Shown: in pieces, positions 24,949 to 32,978 of the stretch
How positions within the stretch are numbered: the stretch's first letter is position 1
How the letters are laid out: every line of letters starts with the position of its first letter
Source: an uncultured Bacteroides sp.
GTDB taxonomy: Bacteria > Bacteroidota > Bacteroidia > Bacteroidales > Bacteroidaceae
Reading direction: 5' to 3'
Assembly (NCBI GenBank): GCA_902472795.1
Contig: CABROZ010000002.1
Span: forward strand, 1-48,596
Length of the DNA stretch: 48,596 bases
Made by a program: the position numbers and the translations under genes
Notes under the pieces: model-generated
The model's input: the letters and a program-made list of their open reading frames with translations, nothing else
What the model was told of the DNA's origin: nothing
The model's database searches: none

Positions 24949-27168
24949 ATGAATACAGAGATTTTTTTCACTAAAGAAGAGAAAAAAGAACTATTCTTAC
25001 TCTACCGCAAATTACTTCAACTTTCAGGTGACACACTACTCAAAGACGATTGCCGAAAATTAAAAGCACATCTGATCAATGCCATACAACACAACTTCAT
25101 ACAACGGGATATTTTCGGCCTGAACCCTATTATTAAGGACATGCAGACTGCTGTTATCACGGCCGAAGAGATCGGCATGCGCCGGGCATCCATCATCGCT
25201 TTGATGCTCCACGACTCCGTAAGATGTGGAAGTTACACATTGGAGCAAGTACAGAAAGAATATGGAGAAGATGTGGCAAGAATCATTCAGGGTCTGATAC
25301 GCATTCAGGAACTATATACCAAAAGCCCCACGATCGAATCGGAAAACTTCCGGAATCTGCTGCTGACATTCGCAGAAGACATGCGGGTAATACTGATTAT
25401 GATCGCCGACCGTGTAAACGTGATGCGACAAATCAAAGACAGTGAGAACGACGAGGCACGCCGACAAGTAGCCAACGAAGCGTCGTATCTCTACGCTCCC
25501 CTTGCCCACAAGCTGGGGTTATACAAGCTGAAGTCGGAATTGGAAGACCTGTCACTGAAATATACCGAAAAAGAAATATACTATCACATCAAGAACAAGC
25601 TGAATGAGACCAAGGCTTCGCGAGATAAATACATTGCCGACTTCATAGCTCCCATACAAAAGAAACTGGAAGAAACTGGTTTGAAATTCCACATCAAGGG
25701 ACGAACTAAATCCATCCACTCCATCTATCAGAAGATGAAGAAGCAAAAATGCCCGTTCGAAGGAGTGTACGATTTGTTTGCCATCCGCATCATCCTCGAC
25801 TCGGAACTCGATAAAGAAAAACAAGAATGCTGGCAGGTATATTCCATCGTAACAGACATGTACCAGCCCAACCCCAAACGCTTGCGCGACTGGCTGTCCG
25901 TACCGAAAAGCAACGGATACGAATCACTCCACATTACGGTTATGGGGCCGGAAAGCAAATGGGTGGAAATTCAGATACGTACCGAAAGAATGGACGAAAT
26001 TGCCGAACGAGGTCTGGCCGCCCACTGGCGTTACAAGGGCATAAAAGGAGAAAGCGGCCTGGACGAATGGCTTACCTCGGTACGAGAAGCTTTGGAAAGC
26101 TCGGACAGCAACGGACTGGAAACAATGGATCAGTTCAAGCTTGACTTATACGAAGACGAAGTTTTTGTCTTCACACCCAAGGGCGACTTGTTCAAATTAG
26201 GCAAAGGAGCTACGGTGCTCGACTTCGCATTCCACATCCACACCAAACTGGGCTGCAAATGCATTGGAGCCAAGGTAAACGGAAAAAATGCGCAGCTCAA
26301 ACAGGTTCTGCACAGTGGCGACCAGGTAGAAATCATGACGTCGAACACCCAGACACCCAAACAGGACTGGCTGAACATTGTCACCACCTCGAAAGCGCGG
26401 ACAAAAATACGCCAGGCATTAAAGGAAATGGCGGCCAAACAACATGACTTTGCCAAGGAAACCCTGGAACGTAAATTCAAGAATCGGAAAATTGAATACG
26501 ATGAATCCATCATGATGCGTCTTATCAAGCGAATGGGATTCAAGGTTGTGACCGACTTTTATCAAGCCATTGCCGATGAAACGATCGACGTGAATGAGAT
26601 TCTGGACAAATACATCGAACTGCAAAAGAAAGAGAGCGATATACACGATGAAGTCACATACCGGAGCGCCGAAGGATATAACCTGCAAACACCACAGCTT
26701 GAAGAGACAACCGGCAAGGAAGACGTTCTGGTCATCGACCAGAATCTGAAAGGGCTGGAGTTCAAATTGGCACGTTGCTGCAATCCGATCTACGGAGATG
26801 ATGTCTTCGGATTCGTCAGTGTTACCGGCGGAATCAAAATACACCGTACCGACTGCCCGAATGCAAGCGATCTGCGCGAACGCTTCGGTTATCGCATCGT
26901 GAAGGCACGGTGGGCCGGCAAGTCGCAAGGCACACAGTATCCCATTACTTTGCGTGTGGTAGGCCACGATGATATCGGTATCGTAACCAATATTACATCC
27001 ATTATTTCGAAAGAAATGGGAATCACACTGCGAAGCATCAGTATCGACTCTCACGATGGATTGTTCTCGGGTACACTGACCGTAATGATTGGTGACACAG
27101 GACGGTTGGAAGCACTTATCAAGAAGCTACGAACGGTAAAAGGAGTAAAGCAAGTTTCCAGAAATTAA
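24949..27168 (+). CDS. RelA/SpoT-family (p)ppGpp synthetase with degenerate hydrolase motif
   Basis: A 739-residue long Rel protein. The start at 24949 (MNTEIFFTKEEKKELF) is preferred to the upstream alternative start. Order of domains: HD region (about 45-190), synthetase (about 235-350; GRTKSIHSIYQKMK, YDLFAIRIILD, VPKSNGYESLHITV, EIQIRTERMDEIAERGLAAHW), TGS (about 395-460; VFVFTPKGDLFKLGKGATVL), helical/zinc-finger region (KGLEFKLARCCNPIYGDDV) and a C-terminal ACT domain. The synthetase motifs are intact. In the HD domain the HDxxED signature is HDSVRC (residues 88-93) and the first metal-binding His and the usual HN pair of LADRLHNMR are altered (IADRVNVMR). I infer a RelA-like, synthetase-dominant enzyme; a separate bifunctional Rel would be needed for degradation. 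It is followed 6 bases later by a DgkA-type gene. Confidence 0.9.
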   Translation: MNTEIFFTKEEKKELFLLYRKLLQLSGDTLLKDDCRKLKAHLINAIQHNFIQRDIFGLNPIIKDMQTAVITAEEIGMRRASIIALMLHDSVRCGSYTLEQVQKEYGEDVARIIQGLIRIQELYTKSPTIESENFRNLLLTFAEDMRVILIMIADRVNVMRQIKDSENDEARRQVANEASYLYAPLAHKLGLYKLKSELEDLSLKYTEKEIYYHIKNKLNETKASRDKYIADFIAPIQKKLEETGLKFHIKGRTKSIHSIYQKMKKQKCPFEGVYDLFAIRIILDSELDKEKQECWQVYSIVTDMYQPNPKRLRDWLSVPKSNGYESLHITVMGPESKWVEIQIRTERMDEIAERGLAAHWRYKGIKGESGLDEWLTSVREALESSDSNGLETMDQFKLDLYEDEVFVFTPKGDLFKLGKGATVLDFAFHIHTKLGCKCIGAKVNGKNAQLKQVLHSGDQVEIMTSNTQTPKQDWLNIVTTSKARTKIRQALKEMAAKQHDFAKETLERKFKNRKIEYDESIMMRLIKRMGFKVVTDFYQAIADETIDVNEILDKYIELQKKESDIHDEVTYRSAEGYNLQTPQLEETTGKEDVLVIDQNLKGLEFKLARCCNPIYGDDVFGFVSVTGGIKIHRTDCPNASDLRERFGYRIVKARWAGKSQGTQYPITLRVVGHDDIGIVTNITSIISKEMGITLRSISIDSHDGLFSGTLTVMIGDTGRLEALIKKLRTVKGVKQVSRN

Positions 27169-27174
27169 AATCGA

Positions 27175-27534
27175 ATGAAGTACAATTTCAGAAAACAGAT
27201 AAGAAGCTTCGGATACGCATGGCATGGCATATGGTGCTGCATAGGGAAAGAGCAAAATCTCAGCTTTCACCTGATAGCTACCGTGCTGGTCATCGGCGCC
27301 GGATGCTTCTTTCAGATCACCCGCACCGAATGGGCAATCGTATTGTTATGTATCGGAATTGTCATCAGTGCCGAACTTTTCAATACAGCCATTGAAAAAC
27401 TGGTGGATTTGGTTTCCCCTCAACGGCACCCTGTTGCCGGACAGGTAAAAGACATCGCAGCCGGTGCTGTTTTGGTATGCGCTTTTGCTGCAATGATTGT
27501 AGGTCTTATCATCTTCCTGCCCTACATACTTTGA
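27175..27534 (+). CDS. Diacylglycerol kinase family (DgkA-type) membrane protein
   Basis: A 119-residue inner-membrane protein with three predicted helices (about 33-50, 52-72 and 95-117). The family signature is present: GIWCCIGKEQNLSFHLIA with the conserved E-x-N, and AELFNTAIEKLVDLVSP, the E-x-x-N-T-A-I-E motif that binds Mg-ATP. DgkA-type enzymes phosphorylate diacylglycerol or, in many bacteria, undecaprenol; which applies here cannot be decided from sequence. It begins 6 bases after the rel stop, so the two are almost certainly co-transcribed. A strong hairpin terminator follows immediately. Confidence 0.9.
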   Translation: MKYNFRKQIRSFGYAWHGIWCCIGKEQNLSFHLIATVLVIGAGCFFQITRTEWAIVLLCIGIVISAELFNTAIEKLVDLVSPQRHPVAGQVKDIAAGAVLVCAFAAMIVGLIIFLPYIL

Positions 27535-27540
27535 TCATAA

Positions 27541-27579
27541 AAAAAATGAGTGAGAAATTATCTCACTCGTTTCTTTTTA
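27541..27579. terminator. Bidirectional hairpin terminator shared by dgkA-type and MFS genes
   Basis: Stem GAGTGAGA / TCTCACTC (27548-27555 and 27561-27568) with a five-base loop, an A run before and a T-rich run after (GTTTCTTTTTA). It fits a terminator for both convergent genes. The right arm and T run lie inside the last codons of the MFS gene, whose stop codon starts in the loop. Confidence 0.75.
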
Positions 27580-28532
27580 TAATAAGGCGAAGTAGCTATT
27601 AGAAATATCAGTACCGATACCACTGCCGCTACCACTCCTACATATAGCAACACGTCACTTACCATCAGATAACTTGCCACTGCAAAACCGCTTATCATGC
27701 CTGCATCAATCGACAGATTTAGCGTAGTATTGCTCGTTCCACGCTGGCAGTGATGAGAAAGCCGGACAAACATACGCACCAACGGTACTGCAGACAGCAG
27801 CAAAGAAGCTACGACCAGCAGAAGTGCATACAGCCACAACTCACCTCCCTTATACGCCAATAGTGAAACAAAGATTCCACAGGCAAAGGCCAGTAGCCAT
27901 ACATTAAAGGCCGGCAACCAGGCACGTGGCAGGATAAAACGATCCCAATTACACAGTTTAACTCCTATCGGGGCACGAAAAGGTACATGAACTCGCCAGG
28001 CTTCCAATACGCCCAACAAGCCGAATGCTATGGCTGTGTATAATAGTCCGTTAAGGGAATATATTCCATAAATCCAGAAGCCCAAAAGCAATCCGACAGC
28101 CATACCGATACGGCTCCAACGGGCATAGAGCACATTAGCCCGGGAACGATTGCCCGAAACGGTCACATCAATACTGATTGTTACTCCGGCTGCCGAAGCC
28201 AGTCCCAGGCACGCTCCTTCCAAGAAAGCCAACGCCATCCATTCGATGAACTCATCTGCATAAGCATATCCCAGCAGGACGGCCAACAAAATAACCAAGG
28301 GCCACACGAACACACTTTTCCGATAGCAAGCATCGCCTAAATACGCATTGAAGGGGCCGGACAGAAACATGCCTATCAGCATAGCCACATAAAAATACGC
28401 AGCCTCGTGTCCCCATCCGACAACCAGCAACGGAAAAGGCATATAGGCGGCTGCATGCAGAAAAAATCCGGCCATACGCATCCGCCTGAAGCCCGACGAT
28501 AGCTGAACTGTATCAGTATTGTTCCTTTTCAT
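27558..28532 (-). CDS. MFS-type transporter, short form
   Basis: A 324-residue, very hydrophobic protein with about ten predicted membrane helices. Features fitting a major facilitator are an N-terminal SGFRRMRMAGFFLHAAAYM, a loop GMFLSGPFNAYLGDACYRKS at the usual motif A position between helices 2 and 3, and GNRSRANVLYARWSRIGMAV between helices 4 and 5. It is shorter than the usual 400 residues for twelve helices. The C terminus is basic (YYKKKRVR) and is encoded across the shared terminator. It overlaps the 3' end of panB by 20 bases, so it is probably translated from the panB message. Export or import of a pantothenate-pathway compound is possible but unproven. Confidence 0.75.
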   Translation of the reverse strand: MKRNNTDTVQLSSGFRRMRMAGFFLHAAAYMPFPLLVVGWGHEAAYFYVAMLIGMFLSGPFNAYLGDACYRKSVFVWPLVILLAVLLGYAYADEFIEWMALAFLEGACLGLASAAGVTISIDVTVSGNRSRANVLYARWSRIGMAVGLLLGFWIYGIYSLNGLLYTAIAFGLLGVLEAWRVHVPFRAPIGVKLCNWDRFILPRAWLPAFNVWLLAFACGIFVSLLAYKGGELWLYALLLVVASLLLSAVPLVRMFVRLSHHCQRGTSNTTLNLSIDAGMISGFAVASYLMVSDVLLYVGVVAAVVSVLIFLIATSPYYKKKRVR

Positions 28533-29334
28533 TCGGAAAATCTAAGTTCTTTACATCAGACACATATCGGCTGATGGCGTCTGTCATCACCGTATGCAGA
28601 TCGGCATAGCGACGCAGAAAACGTGGACGGAATCCATTGTTCATGCCCAGCATATCCTGTATGACCAATACCTGTCCGTCAACTCCACCACCGGCACCGA
28701 TGCCAATGATAGGAATGGTCAGTTCTTGTGCCACTCTTTCGGCCAATACAGCCGGGATTTTTTCCAGGACAATGGCAAAGCATCCGGCTTCTTCAAGCAA
28801 GTGGGCATCGCGCACCAGCTTTTCAGCTTCTGCTTCATCCTTCGCACGTACGGTGTACGTACCATACTTGTTAATGGATTGAGGCATCAGTCCCAGATGT
28901 CCCATGATGGGAATACCTGCACTGAGAATACGTTTCACTGTTCCGATAATCTCTTCTCCACCCTCCAGTTTCAAAGCATCGGCATGACTCTCTTTCATAA
29001 TACGTATGGCAGAAGCCAATCCTTCCATCTCATTGCCCTGGTAAGAACCGAAAGGCATATCGACTACGACCATGGCGCGTTTCACACCCCGCACCACAGA
29101 CTTTGCATGATAGATCATCTGATCCAAAGTGATGGGCAACGTTGTCACATTGCCGGCCATCACGTTCGAAGCCGAATCACCTACCAGTATCACATCTACA
29201 CCGGCACCATCCACAATCTGCGCCATGGTGTAATCATAAGAAGTCAACATTGAGATTTTTTCACCTCTCTGTTTCATCTCTACAAGACGATGTGTAGTCA
29301 CTTTACGAGTATCGTCCGAAATATATCCAGCCAT
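28513..29334 (-). CDS. panB: 3-methyl-2-oxobutanoate hydroxymethyltransferase
   Basis: A 273-residue enzyme that adds a hydroxymethyl group from methylene-tetrahydrofolate to 2-oxoisovalerate, giving ketopantoate in pantothenate synthesis. Signature regions are KISMLTSYDYTMAQIVDGAG, VDVILVGDSASNVMAG with the Mg-binding Asp, FGSYQGNEMEGLASAIRIM, LKLEGGEEI, GIPIMGHLGLMPQSINKYGT and TIPIIGIGAGGGVDGQVLVI. The length is normal and no defect is seen. It overlaps the downstream MFS gene by 20 bases. A possible -7 box on the minus strand (TATTTTTG, 29403-29396) precedes it, 62 bases before the ATG. Confidence 0.96.
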   Translation of the reverse strand: MAGYISDDTRKVTTHRLVEMKQRGEKISMLTSYDYTMAQIVDGAGVDVILVGDSASNVMAGNVTTLPITLDQMIYHAKSVVRGVKRAMVVVDMPFGSYQGNEMEGLASAIRIMKESHADALKLEGGEEIIGTVKRILSAGIPIMGHLGLMPQSINKYGTYTVRAKDEAEAEKLVRDAHLLEEAGCFAIVLEKIPAVLAERVAQELTIPIIGIGAGGGVDGQVLVIQDMLGMNNGFRPRFLRRYADLHTVMTDAISRYVSDVKNLDFPNEKEQY

Positions 29335-29415
29335 TTCTTATAAATATTTAAGTTGTTACTTTAATACGTATAAATGTGTATATGTTAACCTGTTACAAAA
29401 ATAATACTTTTATTA

Positions 29416-30081
29416 TTATCTACGAACCTCAAGCATTTTATCGTAAGTAAAACCTTCGAAGTCATCAATGACACAATGGCATAACGACGCTATGCTTTCA
29501 CGCGGATTGGTGGTAGCCAGACCAATGACATTTGCCCCGGAAGCCATCCCGGCCTTCAGACCGTTGAACGAATCTTCGAAGACGTATGTGTTCTCCGGTT
29601 CTGTTCCAAAGACCTTCATGCCCAACAGGAAACAATCGGGCGCGGGTTTCGAACGGGTAAACATTTCCGCGGTCAGAATACGATCGAAAAGAGTTTGTAT
29701 TTCCGGACAAGAACGGTAAACAGCTGCCATCTTTTTGTCGTTCGAACTGGTAACAACCGCCATCTTCACACCATGACGGCGCAAGTCTGCTATAAAGTCA
29801 ACGATACCAGGCACATATTCATAGTCCATTTGCTGCTCAAAGCGGTCCAATTGTTCGGTAATCGTTTTTTGTTCCTGCTCTTTTCCCGGAAAGAATTTAT
29901 CATAAATATAGGTCAGCGTCTGACCCTTGATAAGAAGTTCCAGATTGTCTATGGATAAATAATCTACTCCGACTTTATGCCAGAATATACTGTATTGCTT
30001 TTCCGTATCCATCACAACTCCGTCAAAATCGAAAAGAACTGCAATCTTTTTCATTGCGTTATCCATACTTATTTCCTTCAT
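29416..30081 (-). CDS. HAD-superfamily hydrolase, beta-phosphoglucomutase-like
   Basis: A 221-residue cytosolic haloacid-dehalogenase protein. Motif I is VLFDFDGVVMDTEKQY with nucleophile Asp and D-x-D, motif II the Thr/Ser in VAVVTSSNDKKM, motif III a Lys within FTRSKPAPDCFLLG, and motif IV YVFEDSFNGLKAGMASGANV. The helical cap between motifs I and II (about residues 25-95) is the subfamily I type seen in beta-phosphoglucomutases and sugar phosphatases. Starts at 30081, 30066 or 30054 are all possible; MKKIAVLFDFDG (30054) would still include motif I. The substrate is unknown. The gene stands 81 bases upstream of panB on the same strand. Confidence 0.88.
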   Translation of the reverse strand: MKEISMDNAMKKIAVLFDFDGVVMDTEKQYSIFWHKVGVDYLSIDNLELLIKGQTLTYIYDKFFPGKEQEQKTITEQLDRFEQQMDYEYVPGIVDFIADLRRHGVKMAVVTSSNDKKMAAVYRSCPEIQTLFDRILTAEMFTRSKPAPDCFLLGMKVFGTEPENTYVFEDSFNGLKAGMASGANVIGLATTNPRESIASLCHCVIDDFEGFTYDKMLEVRR

Positions 30082-30157
30082 AATTTATCCTATACCTTCT
30101 GTTTCAAGCCGACAAAGATGAGAATAATCCGCGAACCATGCAAATAAAACGCTCAAA

Positions 30158-31015
30158 TCACTTCAATGTCATCCCTGTCAGTTGTTCCAGTGTTCCGTTG
30201 AACACATTCAAATCCACATCCTTTTCAATACCCGGAACACGCCCTACATCAGTATGCTGCCAAAACTCCCAATGTCCTTCGTAACGCACAGAATCAACAT
30301 AGTAATGTGCTATCCAATAGGGATAAGCATTGAATGCGGAATCATTCAGGTAACGTTGCTTGAACTTATAGGAAGTATATAATATGGGCTTTACACCGTA
30401 ATGTGACTCTATGCGATTGAGCCACACTTTCACCGCAGCCTGCAACTCACTTACGGATTTACGCCCGAGGGTTTCCACATCGAGTACCGGTGGCAAATCT
30501 CCACTATCCAGCTGCACCGTATGAATAAAGAAATCGGCCTGCCTCACCGGATCGGTCTGAGGAATAAAATAATGATAAGCCCCCCTCACAAAGCCATACT
30601 CCTGTGCCTTGCTGAAATTCTCGGCAAAACGATAATCACTATGATCGCCTCCTTCCGTTGCCTTCATGAAAACAAACTGTATCGGGAAATCGGACTGCTG
30701 ACTACGTGCCAACACAGGCCAGTCAATATCACCCTGATAGTGGGAAATGTCTATTCCATGCACCTCGTAATCACAAGGAATGCAAACGCCATATCCTTTC
30801 TTTCCGTGGCAAGGCTTCCAGCGATAAGCATAAGGTCGGACGAAAAACCAATAGAACGATGCCGTAAGAAACAAAACAATGCATACAGCCAACACATTGC
30901 GCAACCAATTGGGCATCGTACGTGTCAGATTCCGTTTTTTCGATCTGCGACCGTTCAAAGCACGAGAAGAGGTAACAGACTTCCGGCTTACTGCGTTTCT
31001 TTTTCTTGGGGACAA
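30158..31015 (-). CDS. GH25-family lysozyme, membrane-anchored
   Basis: A 285-residue protein with a highly basic N terminus (about 30 residues rich in R, K and S), a single membrane helix at about 36-57 (WLRNVLAVCIVLFLTASFYW) and a glycoside hydrolase 25 domain: HGIDISHYQGDIDWP, FVFMKATEGGDHSDYRF, GAYHYFIPQTDP, LPPVLDVETLG with the catalytic D-x-E, and FWQHTDVGRVPGIEKDVDLN. Such domains cleave the beta-1,4 bond of peptidoglycan. The only start that keeps the basic segment is TTG at 31015; an ATG at 30916 would begin just before the helix. The basic N terminus is typical of the family in Bacteroides, so TTG is preferred. Role in wall turnover is inferred. Confidence 0.85.
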   Translation of the reverse strand: MSPRKRNAVSRKSVTSSRALNGRRSKKRNLTRTMPNWLRNVLAVCIVLFLTASFYWFFVRPYAYRWKPCHGKKGYGVCIPCDYEVHGIDISHYQGDIDWPVLARSQQSDFPIQFVFMKATEGGDHSDYRFAENFSKAQEYGFVRGAYHYFIPQTDPVRQADFFIHTVQLDSGDLPPVLDVETLGRKSVSELQAAVKVWLNRIESHYGVKPILYTSYKFKQRYLNDSAFNAYPYWIAHYYVDSVRYEGHWEFWQHTDVGRVPGIEKDVDLNVFNGTLEQLTGMTLK

Positions 31016-31072
31016 AATACGAAATTTTAATCAGTACTTAAAGAGTAAGATCACATACGCTTTCCATAAAGT

Positions 31073-31124
31073 GAAAAACTACAAGGAAATAAGCAGCACA
31101 AAGCACGCTTATTTTCCTTGTAGT
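31073..31124 (-). terminator. Terminator of the pfk gene
   Basis: An imperfect 17-bp stem (ACTACAAGGAAATAAGC at 31078-31094 against GCTTATTTTCCTTGTAGT at 31107-31124) with one bulge; read on the minus strand it is followed by TTTTTCAC. It lies between pfk and the lysozyme gene. Confidence 0.65.
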
Positions 31125-31171
31125 CTGATCATCCATTAGCCAACAGCTAACGGCCTTTTATTTATGGACAC

Positions 31172-32818
31172 TTATTTAGCTTGTTCCAGCTGCAACGTTT
31201 TGGTCGGCTGGTCGCATACTTCTGTAGGACCAAAGTACTGTATCGGACCCGGATATACATAATCCGTCTCCTTGGCCCAACGTTCGCGCTGTGCGGCAAA
31301 AGCCTTGAAAGGAGCACCATCCAGCTTAACCAATGCCTTCTGAATTACAGGTTTCATTTCACCGTTACGGCGTTCCATATTCATCATCATAGTGATGGGC
31401 ACACCACCTGCAATCCATTCGTCAGCAGGAGCTGTCGTATTGCGTACGGATGACATGTAACCGGTCTTGCCATTGGCAATCAGTGATGCAGCCGTGTAAC
31501 CTAATGAATAGCAGTAGTCTGCATCGAAGTTTGAAGGAGCAGCGCAACGACCTTCGTAACCGAAGAAGTGGTGTTGAGCAGCAAACTTGCCAACAAACTT
31601 ACCTTCGGCTTTCCACTGAGCCAACTTGGTAGCAACCATCTCGGACAACAGTTTCTCGGTTTCAATCAGAGATACCTGAACATTTCCGTGCGGGTCGCGA
31701 TCCAGTGTCAGCTGACGGGCAACACCTTCGGGAAGGCTTGCATAGATAGCCGAATTTTCGGGAGACAACTTGCGGATGATGTAATCGCGCTGAGCCGACT
31801 TCTTGATCTGAGCAAATTCCTCGGCATTGGCAGCCAGGAAATCATTCAGTTCGGCAATCAGACGTTTCATGGCAGGGATGAACTCGATCAGACCTTCCGG
31901 AATAAGAACCGTTCCAAAGTTTTTGCCTTCGGCTGCACGAACGGCAACGGCATTGGCAATGTAAGTTACCACATCGTCCAATGACATATTCTTGGCTTCA
32001 ACCTCTTCAGAAATGATACAGATATTGGGCTGTACCTGCAAGGCGCACTCCAATGCAATGTGAGAAGCCGAACGACCCATCAGTTTAATGAAGTGCCAGT
32101 ATTTACGAGCCGAATTACAGTCGCGTTGAATGTTACCGATAACTTCAGAATAAGTCTTGCAAGCGGTATCAAATCCGAAGCTGGTTTCAATCATCTCATT
32201 CTTCAGGTCGCCGTCGATGGTCTTGGGACAACCGATTACCTGTATGCCATAGTTCTTGGCAGCGTAATACTCGGCCAGCACACAAGCATTCGTATTGGAG
32301 TCATCTCCACCGATAATAACCAGTGCCTTGATGCCCAGTTCCTTCAGAATCTCGTAACCTTTTTCAAACTGGTCTTCTTTCTCTAATTTGGTACGACCCG
32401 AACCGATAATGTCGAAACCACCCGTGTTACGATATTCATCGATGATGTCGGCTGTCAGTTCCATATAGTTATGGTCAACCAATCCGCCGGGTCCCAGAAT
32501 AAAACCGTAAAGGCGACAGTCCTTATTTAACTTCTTGATACCATCGAACAAGCCGGAAATAACATTATGTCCACCAGGAGCCTGTCCACCGGAAAGGATA
32601 ACACCTACATTAAATGCAGGATAGCTGACAGCTTCGTCAGTTGCCTCAAACTTAATCAGAGGCATCCCATACGTGTTAGGGAACAATTTTTTAATCTCTT
32701 CCTGATCAGCTACAGACTGAGTGGCAGCACCGGCTACCGCCTTAACATGTCCTTTCAACGCTTTCGGAAGTTTGGGCTGATAGGCAGCCCTTGCAATCTG
32801 CAATGCACTTTTAGTCAT
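31172..32818 (-). CDS. pfp: Pyrophosphate-dependent 6-phosphofructokinase
   Basis: A 548-residue long-form PFK that reversibly phosphorylates fructose 6-phosphate using pyrophosphate. The phosphate-donor site reads VIIGGDDSNTNACVLAEYYA: GGDDS in place of the GGDGT of ATP enzymes is the mark of the PPi type. PKTIDGDLKNEMIETSFGFD holds the catalytic TID-x-D and the nearby Lys of PPi enzymes. MGRSASHIALECALQ and the C-terminal GYEGRCAAPSNFDADYCYS are substrate-site regions of the long eukaryote-like clade. Length is normal. The gene is monocistronic, with its own terminator. A weak -7-like element is not clearly identified upstream. Gene symbol follows common use for PPi-PFK. Confidence 0.93.
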   Translation of the reverse strand: MTKSALQIARAAYQPKLPKALKGHVKAVAGAATQSVADQEEIKKLFPNTYGMPLIKFEATDEAVSYPAFNVGVILSGGQAPGGHNVISGLFDGIKKLNKDCRLYGFILGPGGLVDHNYMELTADIIDEYRNTGGFDIIGSGRTKLEKEDQFEKGYEILKELGIKALVIIGGDDSNTNACVLAEYYAAKNYGIQVIGCPKTIDGDLKNEMIETSFGFDTACKTYSEVIGNIQRDCNSARKYWHFIKLMGRSASHIALECALQVQPNICIISEEVEAKNMSLDDVVTYIANAVAVRAAEGKNFGTVLIPEGLIEFIPAMKRLIAELNDFLAANAEEFAQIKKSAQRDYIIRKLSPENSAIYASLPEGVARQLTLDRDPHGNVQVSLIETEKLLSEMVATKLAQWKAEGKFVGKFAAQHHFFGYEGRCAAPSNFDADYCYSLGYTAASLIANGKTGYMSSVRNTTAPADEWIAGGVPITMMMNMERRNGEMKPVIQKALVKLDGAPFKAFAAQRERWAKETDYVYPGPIQYFGPTEVCDQPTKTLQLEQAK

Positions 32819-32978
32819 ATTTATTCATTTTAAAGGTGTACACATACGAATTAAAAAGCTTGGCAAATTTCGGCTTTTTTCAGAAGACTACATAACTTTT
32901 GGTAGCGAAAAGTAAGTTTCTATCACATTTTTTATATTTTTGCCGTCCGAACGACTACCTCAAATAATGTAACACCGT

